The position numbers and the translations under genes are program-made. Shown piece after piece: positions 1 through 11,800 of a stretch of DNA of 64,000 nt. The DNA lies in assembly GCF_000003195.3 (NCBI RefSeq), contig NC_012870.2:27114202-27178201 (forward strand), read 5' to 3'. The stretch's first letter is position 1. Every line of letters begins with the position of its first letter. The notes below the pieces were generated by a model. It saw only the letters and a program-made list of their open reading frames with translations. It was not told the DNA's origin and searched no databases. The DNA is from Sorghum bicolor (taxonomy: Eukaryota > Streptophyta > Magnoliopsida > Poales > Poaceae).

Positions 1-396
1 GCTGGATCTAGGCGATTATCTTTTCAAGATCAATTAACTGCCAATGATTATGCCACTTAGATGACCGATGAATTGGATGATCTAGCAGGGCATCGGTTAA
101 AAGCTTTAATGAGTATAGAAGAAAATAAGAAGAGAGTTGCTAGATGGTATGATAAGAAAGTGAAGGCTAAGGAGTTTGCCGATGGGGATTTGGTATGGAA
201 ATTAATTTTGCCAGTCGGGACTAAAAGTTCGAAGTTTGGAAAGTGGTCCCCTAATTGGGAAGGTCCTTATCGGATAAGTCGATCGGCTCCTGGTAATGCC
301 TATATTCTAGAAACTCTCGAAGGAGTTGAATTTCCCAGAGTATTAAACGGCAAGTATTTAAAGAAGTACCACCCTACCATATGGGTCGATGCATGA
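1..396 (+). pseudogene. Ty3/Gypsy integrase C-terminal fragment, interrupted
   Basis: This is the tail of a retrotransposon pol gene, entering from the left edge. Reading in frame from base 1 gives an integrase-like stretch that meets a TAG stop at 58-60. The same frame resumes at the ATG at 61 and runs to a TGA at 394-396. After the break come a basic helical segment (RVARWYDKKVKAKEF) and the GPY/F module, with the landmarks GDLVWK, GKWSPNWEGPYRI and LNGKYLKKYHP. These are typical of Tat-lineage Gypsy elements of grasses. The in-frame stop means this copy cannot make a full integrase without readthrough. Integrase normally inserts the cDNA copy into the nuclear genome. Family and lineage rest on recognised motifs; the mutation is seen directly. 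Confidence 0.85.
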
Positions 397-545
397 AAGT
401 TTAAATGCCGATAACGTTCCTATCGGCTGGATTAAAGTGTATCTGGGGATGGATTTAATGTTTCAAAGGATGCCGATAACAGTCCTATCGGCTAGACTAA
501 AAGCTGAGGAAGCAGGGAAGCACAGATATGATGCCGATGAAAACT

Positions 546-3500
546 TTATGTGTTAAGCAGTGCCTGGATTGCCGATATAGCACGTAGCCGGATTTGGTTG
601 GCTGCTTCTATCTCCTTAATGTCATCATCGGCAGAACCCTCTATCGGCTTCAGTTTCTTCTTCAGTTGAAGTGCCTTGCAACCATGAACGTTTCGCTCGT
701 GCTCAAGAAGCTTGATGGTCTCTGGCAGTTGGCTCTCTTCCTGTTGAGCTTGGGATAAGGCGTCCTCCACTTCCTTGAGTTCTGCCAACAAGGATTCTCT
801 TCTTGCCGATAGATCGGATATTTTTTGCTTCAGCGCGTCTCCTGAGGATCTCAGGATGCCGATGTTCTTGTGCTTCTCATCGGTCAAGAGCTTCTCTTTC
901 CTCATTTCGTCAGAGAGTTGAGTCTGAGCAGCTCTATCGGCAAGACGCCGAGAAGCTCTCTGGTACTGCAGCTGGCGACTCTCCAGATGAGCGGCTTGGA
1001 AAAGGGTTTCTTCGACATCGGCTGGGATTTGGCCTCTGAGAGTTCTGAACAGGGTCTTGGTAGGGTCGGAGTCGTCAACCAACTGCGCTGTGTCTTGGTG
1101 AAGGATAGCTGACAATTCCTCCAGTCTGGTCCTGATCTCTGCCGATGTAATGCCAACTGTCTGAGAAGAGCTTGCCTCTTCGCCTTCTTCCTCAGAGAGA
1201 TCGATGGCGAAGGAGAACAGGCTGTCGGGAGAATCTTGTTCCTGGGAGGGAGAGCGAAGTTAGTTCATACTCGGAGAATCGGCAAATAATACTGGTAAAG
1301 GTTGGGTGGCTTACTTGTTTTAAGGCTATTTCCTGCCTTTGTCTGAAAGATGCCGATGGAGATGCAGGTTGATCGGCTAAGGTTGCCGATGGGACGATAT
1401 CGATTGAAAGAAGACAGGAAGGGTTATGAGACTAAATGAGAATAAGTTTATCGGCGGAAGTATTGTTGAAATATGTTACCTGGAGGAGGAACAGCAGTTG
1501 TCTGAATCGGAGGAACCGCCGATGATATAATTGGACCTGTCGGGCCAGTTGTTTGTTCACCCACGTCAGCTGATGTACCTTCTGTTTGAGGTTCTTCCTG
1601 CTGGGGTTCTTCCATCTGTGGTGCTTCCTGCATTGGTTGGGGAGATGGTGCTTGCTGTGTCTGGACGTCTGGAGAAGAAGGGGAAGACTCCACCGGAATT
1701 GGAGATACCGGAGGAGGAGGGGGAGTTGCCACTTTCTGGCGTTTCGTTTCGGCCCTGGTACTCTTGGCGCCCTTCCTCTTTGGCTGGCTGGACTGGGGGG
1801 CATCGGCACCTTGGCGTGTGGCTTTTGCCGATGCACTGGTTTGCTGCAATGACAAGAAAAGTTTATGAGTATAAATGCAGTCGATATAAGAGTGATTGGT
1901 ATGAATAAAAATGGGTTGACAAATTGCCTTGAAAGCTTGTGCCAAAGTGGAAGCGGCTACCGTTGATGATGTTTGAGTCCTCTTGGTGGTAACTTTCTTG
2001 AGGCGCACACCCCGGTGCACGATGGCAGCCAGAGTGGGAGCGTTGTGGCCGATTGAGGAAATTGGACCTGATGGAAACAGGTCAATCGGCTTACCACTTC
2101 TGCTGACCGATGGAGGGATGTCGTCGACCTGCAAAGGGATACGAAGGTGAGTTACCGATATATAAAAAAAATGGAATATCGGTTTGGAATACTTACAGCG
2201 TCATCGGGAACTTGGTACTCGGGATCAATCATGCCGCGATACGAGGAGGCTGATTTGCAGAACAGATGCTCCTTCCATTCTGCCCACCATAGTTTGTACG
2301 CCTGGGTAATGAAGGCGGCCGGAACCCACTCTGACAAGTCTACATCTGTATCGGCATTTGGTGGTAGCTGGGCTACTCGGATCCACTCGAGAAAGTTGGC
2401 GATGGGCTCCCTGGGTTTTATCACATCGGCATAAGGAAGTGCAATCGGCAACTGGCCGAAAGCTAGCTGACGGGCTAAGGCCGATGGATTGTAAAATTCA
2501 TAGGTTTGGAGAGAGGTTTTTGTGCTACCAAAGAAATTCACTGGTATGGCTCTGGGAGTCACAATTGCCATCATCACCTCATTATCCCTATCAAGGGCTT
2601 CATCGAATGGATTGAAGGTTAGAGGGAGCATGCTGTCTGGGTCATCATAAGCCAACCATGGTCGTTCATCTCTGGCTAAACCCTCATACAGAGTCTGGAA
2701 AAACTGGCCAATCTGATCCGGATTACTCCCTGAACCAGGTAGAACTATGGCAGCTTCGCCAAAGTTCAGGGGGGCACGTGTTGCCGATTCCTCTTCGCCC
2801 AACACGTGATTTTCGGCTATATCTCTTGGGAAATGCTGTGTGAACAAGTTGAAGTCAAGGCGCTTATGCAAGTGCAGATTAAGCCACATGTTAATAAACC
2901 ACCAGGGACCTCCCAAGTTGCCGATAGACTGACCAAGCAGGAGTTTCTGAGCTACCTGATGGAGAAGATGGTAAGCAGCGCCAAGCAGGTATCGGCCGAG
3001 AGGAAATTGGCCACCGTTAGCCAGTCTCTCTGCTGCCGATAGATAGACAGAAGTCGGTCCTGCCGATCGACCACAGAATACGAACTTGTCCAGCCACATG
3101 TTCAGAAAGGTGGTTTGTTCCTTTATGGTGACAGGCCCCTTCCCACGGTACTTCTGAATGTACCCCGACCAACCGCCGATAGCGCGAGTCTCCACTTTGG
3201 CACTAGGGGCGGTATCAAAGAAGTGGGTGCTATCGGCAGAAGAGACGTCTAGACCAGTGAGCATAGCTACATCGGCAAGAGTGGGAGAAACAGGGCCGTG
3301 GCCAAAGACGAAAGCATTAAGGGTATCTGACCAAAAATAAGACGCAGCTATCAACAGTGACTCGTTCTTGTGCATATCGGCAATAGATAGCCTGATGCAT
3401 TGGGCTAGTTTCCTTTCACCCCACTGGACTTCATTCGAGTTGCTGACTCTCAAGAACCAGTCTTTCCACCCTGTAGTAGGGCTGGGCCAAGAGCGAAAGG

Positions 3501-3800
3501 TGTCTTTCCATAGATCTAAAGAAAAATTTTCGGCTCTAAAGGGAATCCTGTTGGTTTCTGCATTGATAAGGTCAGTTGGATCTGGATCCCCTAGAGGGCC
3601 GAGACATTGGAGGTGTGGTTGATCGGTGGGGATGACAATTTTATTGGACAACTCCTAGTGTTTTGGGGAATAAAAGAAATACAAAGAAAAGGAAAAGGAA
3701 GATATTCAGTAAAATGAATTACGGATGAACAGGGATACGAAGAAAAATACAGGAGACGAGATGGAGATCTGACCTCAGGGACGACGAAGCCAATGGCCAT
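546..3800 (-). CDS. Plant mobile domain (aminotransferase-like) protein carried antisense in the Gypsy element
   Basis: A multi-exon gene on the strand opposite pol. Exon 1 (3800-3774) encodes MAIGFVVPE. Exon 2 (3654-2197, 486 codons) holds the plant mobile domain, with landmarks LVLxVSNSNEVQWGERK-like helices and a GGPWWFINMWLNLHL core. Exon 3 is 2128-1928 and exon 4 is 1843-1480, a Pro/Gln/Glu-rich linker (VATPPPPPVSPIPVE). A last exon ending at the stop at 546-548 encodes a coiled coil of about 190 residues (DALKQKISDLSARRESLLAEL). Exons 1-3 join in frame. The exon 3 end looks like a GC donor (AAG|GCAATT). The exon 4/5 junction is not resolved, so the model is partial. PMD proteins occur both as host silencing factors (MAIN/MAIL1 type) and inside transposons. 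Its place between pol and the 3' LTR matches the extra antisense ORFs known in Tat elements such as Grande. Function here is unknown. Confidence 0.7.
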
Positions 3801-4427
3801 CTTGCCGCGAAGAGAGCGTTTGAGGGCGCCGGAGTTGATGAGGAGGAGTGCTTGTCGGAGGTCTTGGAGTTTCGAATGGCGCCGCCGCTGGGAAGGTAAA
3901 CTTGGGTGATGGAATGATGTGATAGGGAAGGAGTACCCGAGAAGGAACTATTTATAGGATAAAATGGGAAAGGGCAAATCTGACTTATCTCTTTGCCGCC
4001 TAGGAGAAATCCGAGGGTACTCAGGTAGATATGGTAACTGTTCGCACGGTAATCAAGGGATTGCGCAGGCGATTTGACGGGAAGCGGTCATTATCTGAAG
4101 ATATTTTACTGTGCGAGATCTCCTGGTCGGTCCATTAGCAGCGTTCTATAACGGTCATATTGCCGATGGGCGAATAAAGGGGAGGTAGCCGTTTGAACAA
4201 ACGTCCTGGTCAGTATATCGGCAGATCTTTGTAACGGTATTATTGCCGATGTACGGTTGAGAGAGAAATACCCGTTTAGGAAGTCGGGGATTTCGAGGAA
4301 TCTGTGGGAGAATAGGATCAGAGTTGTTCAGATTGAGGTTGTCGGTTACCAGATTAGGAGCATTAATTGCGAGAAAAAGGCATCATTACTGCAGAGAATT
4401 TCGGAGCATTAATAGTTTTATACTCCG

Positions 4428-4440
4428 AAATTGGGGGGCA
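4428..4440 (+). other. Polypurine tract of the Gypsy element
   Basis: The stretch AAATTGGGGGGCA lies immediately before the TGTGTTGACACC start of the LTR. This is where plus-strand DNA synthesis primes in LTR retrotransposons. Position and purine run support the call. Confidence 0.6.
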
Positions 4441-5209
4441 TGTGTTGACACCGTTTTTGAGCACGTGTCCAGGATGGCAGGATAAGGTAGCAGTATACTA
4501 TTTACAAAGATGAATTGCCGATGAGGATGGTTGCCGATGAAGGAGAGGTCGGATGTGACTAAGTCTGTAGGCAGTAATGTGTTTATGTCGATGGCTATAA
4601 TGGGGAAGTCTGCCGATGACCATGGCCAGAAATTTACCGATGACCATGGCAAGGAGTCTGCCGATGATATGGAGGAGGAGTCTGGAAACCACTGATCGGT
4701 TTAATGAATTTTAGTTCGTCACGGAGGATAGCTTTGTTATTTCCTTATTTATTTAAGTCGTTTTGTATACGGATTCCGTGTAATTTGGAATTCGAATTCT
4801 AGTGGTGTTTAGTTGTAGCTCTTTGAGCAGGGTATAAATATGAACCCTAGGGCCTTGTAATAATCAATCAATCAAACACACATTTTTACTCATATTCCAG
4901 CATCTACTTTTCGACGACTTCGTCATATTTTTTTTCTCTTTTACTACGAGTTCTTAAGAATTCGTCGACTTAAGCTCGGCGTATTCTCGAGTTCCGCGTG
5001 AGTACCTCTTAGCCGTGACATCCGGGCGCATCGCTGTTGTCAGGACTAAAGTATTCGAGTTATCACCTTTGCCGATAGCAAGGTCAAATCGGCTGGCACG
5101 CCTTAACGTTTAAATCGGGTATTAGCCCTTTGTATTTGCAGATCAGTCTTTGCATCAACAGATGTCTTGCTAATTCAATGTTTTGACAGGAGCGTCCGGT
5201 GTAATTTCA
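4441..5209 (+). mobile_element. 3' LTR of Tat-lineage Ty3/Gypsy retrotransposon
   Basis: The LTR begins TGTGTTGACACCG directly after the polypurine tract. It contains a TATA box, a likely start region and polyadenylation-type AATAATCAATCAAT sequence, then a G/C-poor R/U5. The right end is uncertain: a CA end can be placed at 5160 (..CATCAACA) or about 5209 (..GTAATTTCA). The 5' LTR is outside the window, so neither LTR identity nor the TSD can be checked. Like the internal region, it carries several GCCGAT hexamers. Confidence 0.7.
4833..4840 (+). promoter_or_regulatory. LTR TATA box
   Basis: TATAAATA lies about 390 bases into the LTR, upstream of CCTAGGGCCTTGTAATAATC. It is the likely core promoter of the retroelement. 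No other TATA-like sequence of similar quality was seen in the LTR. Confidence 0.55.
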
Positions 5210-5212
5210 TCG

Positions 5213-5568
5213 ATTTTTAGATTTTGATCGTATCTAAGAGATCCTATTTTATCTGGGTTGCTAACTCAATGGTAGAGTACTCGGCTTTTAAGTGCGGCTA
5301 TGATCTTTTACACATTTGGATGAAGCAACAAATTCGTCCAGACTTTTGGTAGAGTCTAGAAGACCACGACTGATCCTCAAAGGTAATGAATGGAAAAAAT
5401 AGCATGTCGTAATAAAATCAATTTCTTTTTTTTTATAAAAAAAAGAAATTGATTTTCTGGGTCTAGTGAATAAATGGATAGAGCCTGGCTCTAATTCTGG
5501 TAAAATAAAAAAAAGCAACGAGCTTAACTTCTTAATTGGTTAATTGGAAGGATTCCCCGATCTAATTC
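5213..5568 (+). pseudogene. trnK-UUU: Nuclear chloroplast insertion carrying the trnK-UUU 5' exon
   Basis: Bases 5255-5291 read as the 37-base 5' exon of chloroplast trnK(UUU), beginning GGGTTGCTAACTCAATGG and ending CGGCTTTTAA. GTGCGGCTATGATC follows at 5292, the start of its group II intron (the intron that hosts matK). The intron side continues to about 5568 and includes a poly-A/T hairpin at 5425-5452. No 3' exon is present, so no functional tRNA can be made. This is plastid DNA transferred to the nucleus (NUPT). It abuts the end of the LTR on the left and a tandem duplication on the right. The outer limits are estimates from memory of grass plastid sequence. Confidence 0.85.
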
Positions 5569-7792
5569 AAATGTTTGTTTTAGCAAAAATAGGCTTGGCT
5601 AGTCAAATATCAATAATAAAATTATGCTAACGTATGAAAAGATGTGTACTCTCATATTCATCTTGTGAATTAGATCGAATACTAAGTGCTTATGAAGCAT
5701 GAGCCAAAGTAGTGTGCCTGATATTGATTTCTATCTTCTCATGACCACAATGATTCTTTCTACTAGGTTAGAATCAGTGACATAGGTAGGTGGTCTGACC
5801 TAAAATACAGCTAGCAATGATTTGTTTTCTCTATTTTTTATTTTTTAGAGGGGGGACATATTAAAGACATTTTTAATTAAACAAGGTGCGTGAAAAAACA
5901 TATGTGTGAATAACAACAAACAATTTTTTTGTTTCACGTGCAAAAATGATGTGAAAGCTAAAGAGAAAAAACTGATGTTAGAAGAGGCATCGAAATAGAT
6001 AAGGGCGACCATGAAACCTTGCATATCTTTAAAATAGAGAAAGTGTAAACCATAGCTATAGATGTAGGTAGAGATTTATATGAGATAGAAATATGAAGAT
6101 AAAGATAGATATGTGTTTTGGGGTTAGAAAATGATACGGGAATTAGTTCTAATATGCATAAGTTCTAAATAGGTATAATGTTAAAATGTGTTAAAAGATG
6201 AATTTAATGTCATTTATTTTTGGTAATATTAGTATCATATTTTTTATAATGCTTGGTCAAAATCAAGATAGCATGACTTAGATAGAACTATCACGTTGTT
6301 TGGCTAGCTCATTTATTGGTGTGATCCGATCAAACTGCTAGCTATGTTGTTTATTGTTTGCTTCAGGGACCATGCAATCATATAGCGAGTGAATGGATAT
6401 AGGCCTTCAATGTGTCGGTTACGCCCGATGGTTGGAAATTGTTCACGCTCACGCTCTGCAACAGACAAAGACAATGACTGAACCAAATATAGTAATTAAA
6501 TATTCCCTTTACATTTCCACTACACAACCCTTCTATTTACGTTAACATTGCTTCTATGAACCAAACAACACCTATAAAGCTAAGTTGTTTACGATGAAGA
6601 TATTAGGATCTTGGTTTTGTGCGTCTTACATGTCATCTTAGGTTGAATGAGCTACTGCATCTTTGTGTGGTGATATGTGCACTACCAAACGTTTGTTTTT
6701 AGCTAAAAGAGTCAAGTAACAATAATAAAATTATGATGCTAACGTACGAAGATATGTGTACCCATATTCATCTTGTGGATTAGATTGAAGGCTAAGGGTT
6801 TGTGAAACATAAGCCAAAGTAGTGTGTCTGACATTGATTTCTATCTTCTCATGGATTGTCACCACACTGATTCTTTCTGCTAGGATGGAATCGGTGACAT
6901 AGATAGACGATATAACCTAATGTAGTTAGCACTGACTTTTTTCTCCATTTTTATTTTTTAGAGGAAGTAACATACCGAGATGATTTTTTGTTAAATAAGA
7001 TGCGTGACAAAAACATGTGTGAATGACAACAAATAATTTTTTTGTTTCACGTGCAAAACTGACATGAAAGCTAAGGAGAAAAAAATGATGTTGGGAGAGG
7101 CGTCAAAATGAATAAGGACAACCATAAAACCTTGCATATATTTTAAATAGAAAAAATATAAACCATAGCTAAAGAGTTGATAGAGATGTATATGTGATAA
7201 GAATATAAAGGTAAAGATAGAGATAGATACGTGTTTTGCGGTTAGAAAATGCTATGGGAATTAGTTCTAATATACATAAGTTCTAAATAGGTATATTGTA
7301 TATGTTAAAAGATGAATTTTATGTTTGTTTATTTTGTTAATATAAATATCATATTTTTTATAAAAGGTTAGTCAAAATTAAGACAATGTGACTTAGTTAG
7401 AACCATCATGCTTTTTGGTTGGCTCGTATATCATATGATCCGATCACTTTGCTAACTACTTGTGTTGTTTATTGTTTGTTTCGAGGACCATGCAATCGGA
7501 TAGCGGGAACAGATACAAGCATTCAACGCGCCGGTTACGTCCGATGGTGGATACAATGAATGAACCAAATAAAATTAGTAATTAATGATTCCCTTTACAT
7601 TGTCATTTTGCGGAAGATAGTGACTAAACCAAATAAAATTAGTAATTAATGATTTCCTTTATATTGCCATTTGCGGAACCCTTCCATTTGCGTTAATGTT
7701 GCAATTATGGAACCAAACAACACATATAAAGGCAAGTTGTTTAGGATGGAAATAGTAGGATCTTAGTTTTGTGCATCTCACATGTCAGTCCA
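5569..7792. repeat. Diverged 1.1-kb tandem duplication
   Basis: Copy 1 spans about 5569-6645 and copy 2 about 6688-7792 (offset about 1118). Matching landmarks occur in the same order: AATAATAAAATTATG..CTAACGTA, GCCAAAGTAGTGTG, TTTCTATCTTCTCATG, GTTTCACGTGCAAAA, GACCATGCAATC, and CAAACAACAC.TATAAA. Many substitutions and small indels separate them, so the duplication is old. Copy 2 has its own short internal repeat at about 7550-7660 (AACCAAATAAAATTAGTAATTAATGAT twice). No coding ORF was recognised in either copy. The left edge of copy 1 meets the chloroplast insertion. Confidence 0.8.
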
Positions 7793-7902
7793 CTTAAACT
7801 GTGTCTGATTAGTTATTTTTTATTAATGAATTAAGTAATTAGGTGTTTAAGTGTTTGGACTAGGTACCCTAGGGATATGCTTTTAACATGGAGCGGCCCT
7901 AA

Positions 7903-8148
7903 GGCCTTGTTTAGTTCCAAAAAATTCTAGAAAATCGACACTGTAGCATTTTCGTTTGTATTTGACAAATATTGTCCAATCATGGACTAACTAGGCTCAA
8001 AAGATTCGTCTCGTCAATTCCGACCAAACTGTGCAATTAGTTTTTTTTATTTTCGCCTATATTTAATACTCTATGCATGCGTCTAAAGATTCGATGTGAC
8101 GGGGAATCTGAAAAATTTTGCAAAATTTTTTGGAAACTAAACAAGGCC
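7903..8148. mobile_element. Tourist-like MITE (GGCCTTGTTTAG family)
   Basis: Terminal inverted repeats GGCCTTGTTTAGTT / AACTAAACAAGGCC are flanked by the 3-bp TSD TAA (7900-7902 and 8149-8151). A TAA/TTA TSD fits the PIF/Harbinger superfamily. It lies directly upstream of the CCR4-like gene's 5' region. Confidence 0.8.
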
Positions 8149-8199
8149 TAAATAGAAGCATAGAACTTTAATTTTGTACATCTTTCGTATCGTCGAGCT

Positions 8200-8857
8200 G
8201 AGCTGTCAACGACCCACACATGGAAAACTCGCTGGTTTTGCCCACCCACAGAAACAGGATACCCTATTTCCGGGTGCCGCCTACCATTTTCCATATCTAC
8301 AAATACCCAGAGGGGCGGCCCTTGGCAGCGCCACACGAAGAAACCCAAAATTCCAACGCGCACCCACTCCTAAACTGAAACTCCAGAGTCCAACCGCGAC
8401 GCGAGCACACACAGACAGCCAGACAGGAAGAGCGAGCGAGAGAAAACAGAGTGCGACGAAGAGGGAGAGAGAGAGAGAGCAAAACCCAAACCCTAACAAT
8501 CATTTCCAGGCCCCCGCCCCCGGCGTCTCCAGAACGTTCCAGAACCTTCAAGGAACCATCCACAGGCGAGGCCTCGCTCCCCGCCCGGATTTCCCATTTC
8601 CACCTTGCCGGCGCGGCGGGATCCTGACACTGGCGCTGTCTGCTGGGGTTTCGTGTAGGAGCAGGCGCGAGCGCGGGTGTTTGGATCGGGGGAGGCAACG
8701 CTGGCGGCTCGCGGCGGCAGCAGCTGATGGCGGATCCGCCTAGCGGTGGGGGATCTAGGGCTTGTGTCTGCAGGGAGAGACAGGTCGAGGAGGCAGCGGC
8801 GGGGCTGGGGTTGGGGCTGGGGCTCGGGACAAGGGAGCAGGGGAGGAGGGAGGGAGG
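8200..8857 (+). promoter_or_regulatory. Promoter and 5' UTR region of the CCR4-like gene
   Basis: GC content rises sharply from about 8300. A GA-rich microsatellite (8463-8480) and CCCTAAC sequence occur before the start codon, as often seen in grass 5' UTRs. No clear TATA box was seen. The exact transcription start cannot be read from sequence. Confidence 0.4.
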
Positions 8858-11800
8858 ATGCTGAGCGTGGTCCGGGTGCACCTGCCGTCGGAGATCCCGA
8901 TCGTGGGCTGCGAGATCACGCCCTACGTGCTACTGCGACGGCCCGACGGTGCAGTCTCCACCGAGGATGTCCCAGAAACGGCGCCCGCTGATGGCCAGTT
9001 CATGCGGTACAGATGGTAAGCAGCTACTTTCGATTGTAATTTTCCAATCTTGGTTGGTAGGACATGGCATTTCGTCATTTTGGATTGCCCATTTGTCGTT
9101 TGTTTGCTTGTGGTAGTGAATTTTGACTGATTTTAGGGTTTCTTACCAGATACCTAGATGCTCGAGCAATAGCTAAACTCATGATGAGAATGTGCATCTA
9201 TTCAACCAATTTGGGCACGTTAGAATTATGAATGTGCTATCACAGCTATTAACCATGCAGAAGCTCTCTTAATATTTAGGTGAAGAGGGCAAGTCTAAAA
9301 TATGCTGCTGCTTGCAGTTTAGATAGGTCACATAGACAGATTTTAAGGTTCGAACATAGTTGGGAACAGAACTGGCTGATACCTGTTTTCGAATGGAACC
9401 ATAGTTCATCAGATGTCTTAGATGGGGAGTTGCGGACGGAGTCAGCTAGTAGGCGTATAATTCGATGGACAATTTGACAAGCCATCTGATTTAAGGTCAG
9501 TCTTAGATGGGGAGTTGCGGACGGGGGCAGCTAGTAGGCGTATAATTCGATGGACAATTTAACAAGCCATCTGATTTAAGGTCTTTTTGAATGTTGGAAG
9601 CTGAAAAATATGTGGTTAGAAGTTAGAACCATAGACATCTAGATAGGAGTCATCACAAGAATTTTATTTTGCACTGTTTGCCTTTTAATACATCTTACCT
9701 CAATAGTTGGCACATTACTAAATACTGTCTAACTGGCTTTAGGTCATCCAGCTAAAATTTCTATCAGGACCCAATAGTGGAAGCAATTTGCTCCCTTTGT
9801 CAGAAGAGTTGATGTGAATTGAGTTATACATTTTCGCTACTCAAGCACAAGCTTATGGTTCATATGATTCTATAGGGTGGGTTGTTCCTTGAAGTAAACA
9901 CACCGTTAACTTGACTAGTTGAACCTCAATTGTGGCAATCCTGGGTCTGGACTTTAACCTTAACCTGTTTCTATTGTGGTGCTTGGTTCTGCAGCAAATA
10001 CTTTTATTGATTTAACCCGCAACCATGTTTTTTTGGTTGGTATTCATTCTGGGCTTTTGATTCCACTTTACTTGGGGGAATCTCATGCGTAATTGATTCT
10101 TTTTGTACTCCATCCATTTCAAGAAATCTAGCCATCCTCGTGAACATAAAACCTTTTTTGTCATAGGCAAATTGAGAAAGTTATTAATAATAGGAAACTA
10201 CTTAATTTTGTACAACAAGTATTCAAGTAATCAAATCATATGCAAGTTTGTTGTAACGATTCATATCACTGTGTTCGCACTCCAAAGTACGTTTAATATG
10301 ATATCAATTCTTGAAGCCTACGTATTAACTTGTGTTTCACAGCACTCGAAGCAGCAGAAGTGTGCTTTTGCACTGGATTGACCAGTGCTAGTTGTATCAC
10401 ATGCATGCATGCAAATGTGAAAACTAATCCATCCAGCTCGGGTGACGTGGCATGTAAAACAAACACGAGCACGGCACCCAATGCTAAATTAATTCTCGGA
10501 CGTGTTGTGCGCTGGTGTCTTGGTATCTGAAGTAACGCTCGTAACGCCTAAAATAGAGAATGTTTATTAACTTATGTATATTTTGATTAAAAAATGGCAG
10601 GATCAAAATCAGCTGGTTCTGGTACTATGAATTAAAATAGAATTCATGCGCGCGCGCGCACACACACACACAGGCAGTTGAGACATTGCATTGACTTGAA
10701 GCTAACATATTTACACCTTGCCACCTGTGCAATGTTGACCAAAATATTGCATACTCAAGTTGTCCTGACAAACTGGTTTTTGAGCTGATGGTACCAAATT
10801 TCAATGAGCTCATACTTGCAACACATCAGCTCCTTAGAGGGCCTCTTGATTTTTCAGGATTTTTTTGAATTTTTCTGTATGTCTAATTGTGGTTTTGTTG
10901 ATTTGGTTTGTTTCTTGAAGGTACCGCATACAGAGTGATCGGAAAGTCCCTATCTGCAGTGTGCATCCAATGGAACAGGCAACGCTTCAGTGCCTCGGCT
11001 GTCTCAAGTCAAAAATACCTGTTGCTAAGAGCTACCACTGTTCAGCTAAATGCTTCTCTGATGCATGGCAGCACCACAAAGTTTTGCATGAACGAGCCAG
11101 TAGTGCCCTAAATGAAAATGGGGCTGAAGAAGAGGAGTTATTTGGCAGATTTGGCAGCGGTGGTTCTGGGGTTCTAAGTACTGCTGGATCTGGTTCTTTG
11201 TCAAATTTTGGACAAAGCCCTGGTGTTAACAATGGACCTGTGCCTTTGTATCCCTCAGGCACTGATAAAAATTCTGGAGAAACTTGGTTTGAAGTTGGAC
11301 GCTTACGAACATATACACCAACTGCTGATGATATTGGGCATGCACTAAAATTTGAGTGTGTAGCTGTGGACTCAGAAAAAAGGTCTCCAATTGGACCTCC
11401 TACCTCAATTATGACATCACGTGTAATCCCTGCGCCAACTCCTACCCCTCGTCGCCTTATCCAAGTGAATGGGGATGTTTTAGGTCACTTGGATTTAGAC
11501 AGCCAAACTTCGTCCTTGGGGACATTCACTGTGTTATCTTACAATATTCTTGCTGATGCATATGCTACAAGTGATGCATATAGTTACTGCCCAACATGGG
11601 CACTTACCTGGACTTATAGAAGACAAAATTTGTTGCGTGAAATTATTGGTTATCATGCTGATATCATCTGTCTTCAGGAGGTATCATATTCGAATCTAAA
11701 CTATCAAATTTATTTTTGCTGGCAACCTTTTTCTCTATTTTCTTGATGGATATGTTTTACTGTGTAAATTAAGAAAGTCTAGAGTTATGCAATCCAATGG

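Noticed and set aside
5255..5291. A tRNA gene
   Set aside because: Only the 5' half of chloroplast trnK is present, followed by its group II intron; no 3' half exists, so it is a plastid-derived fragment.
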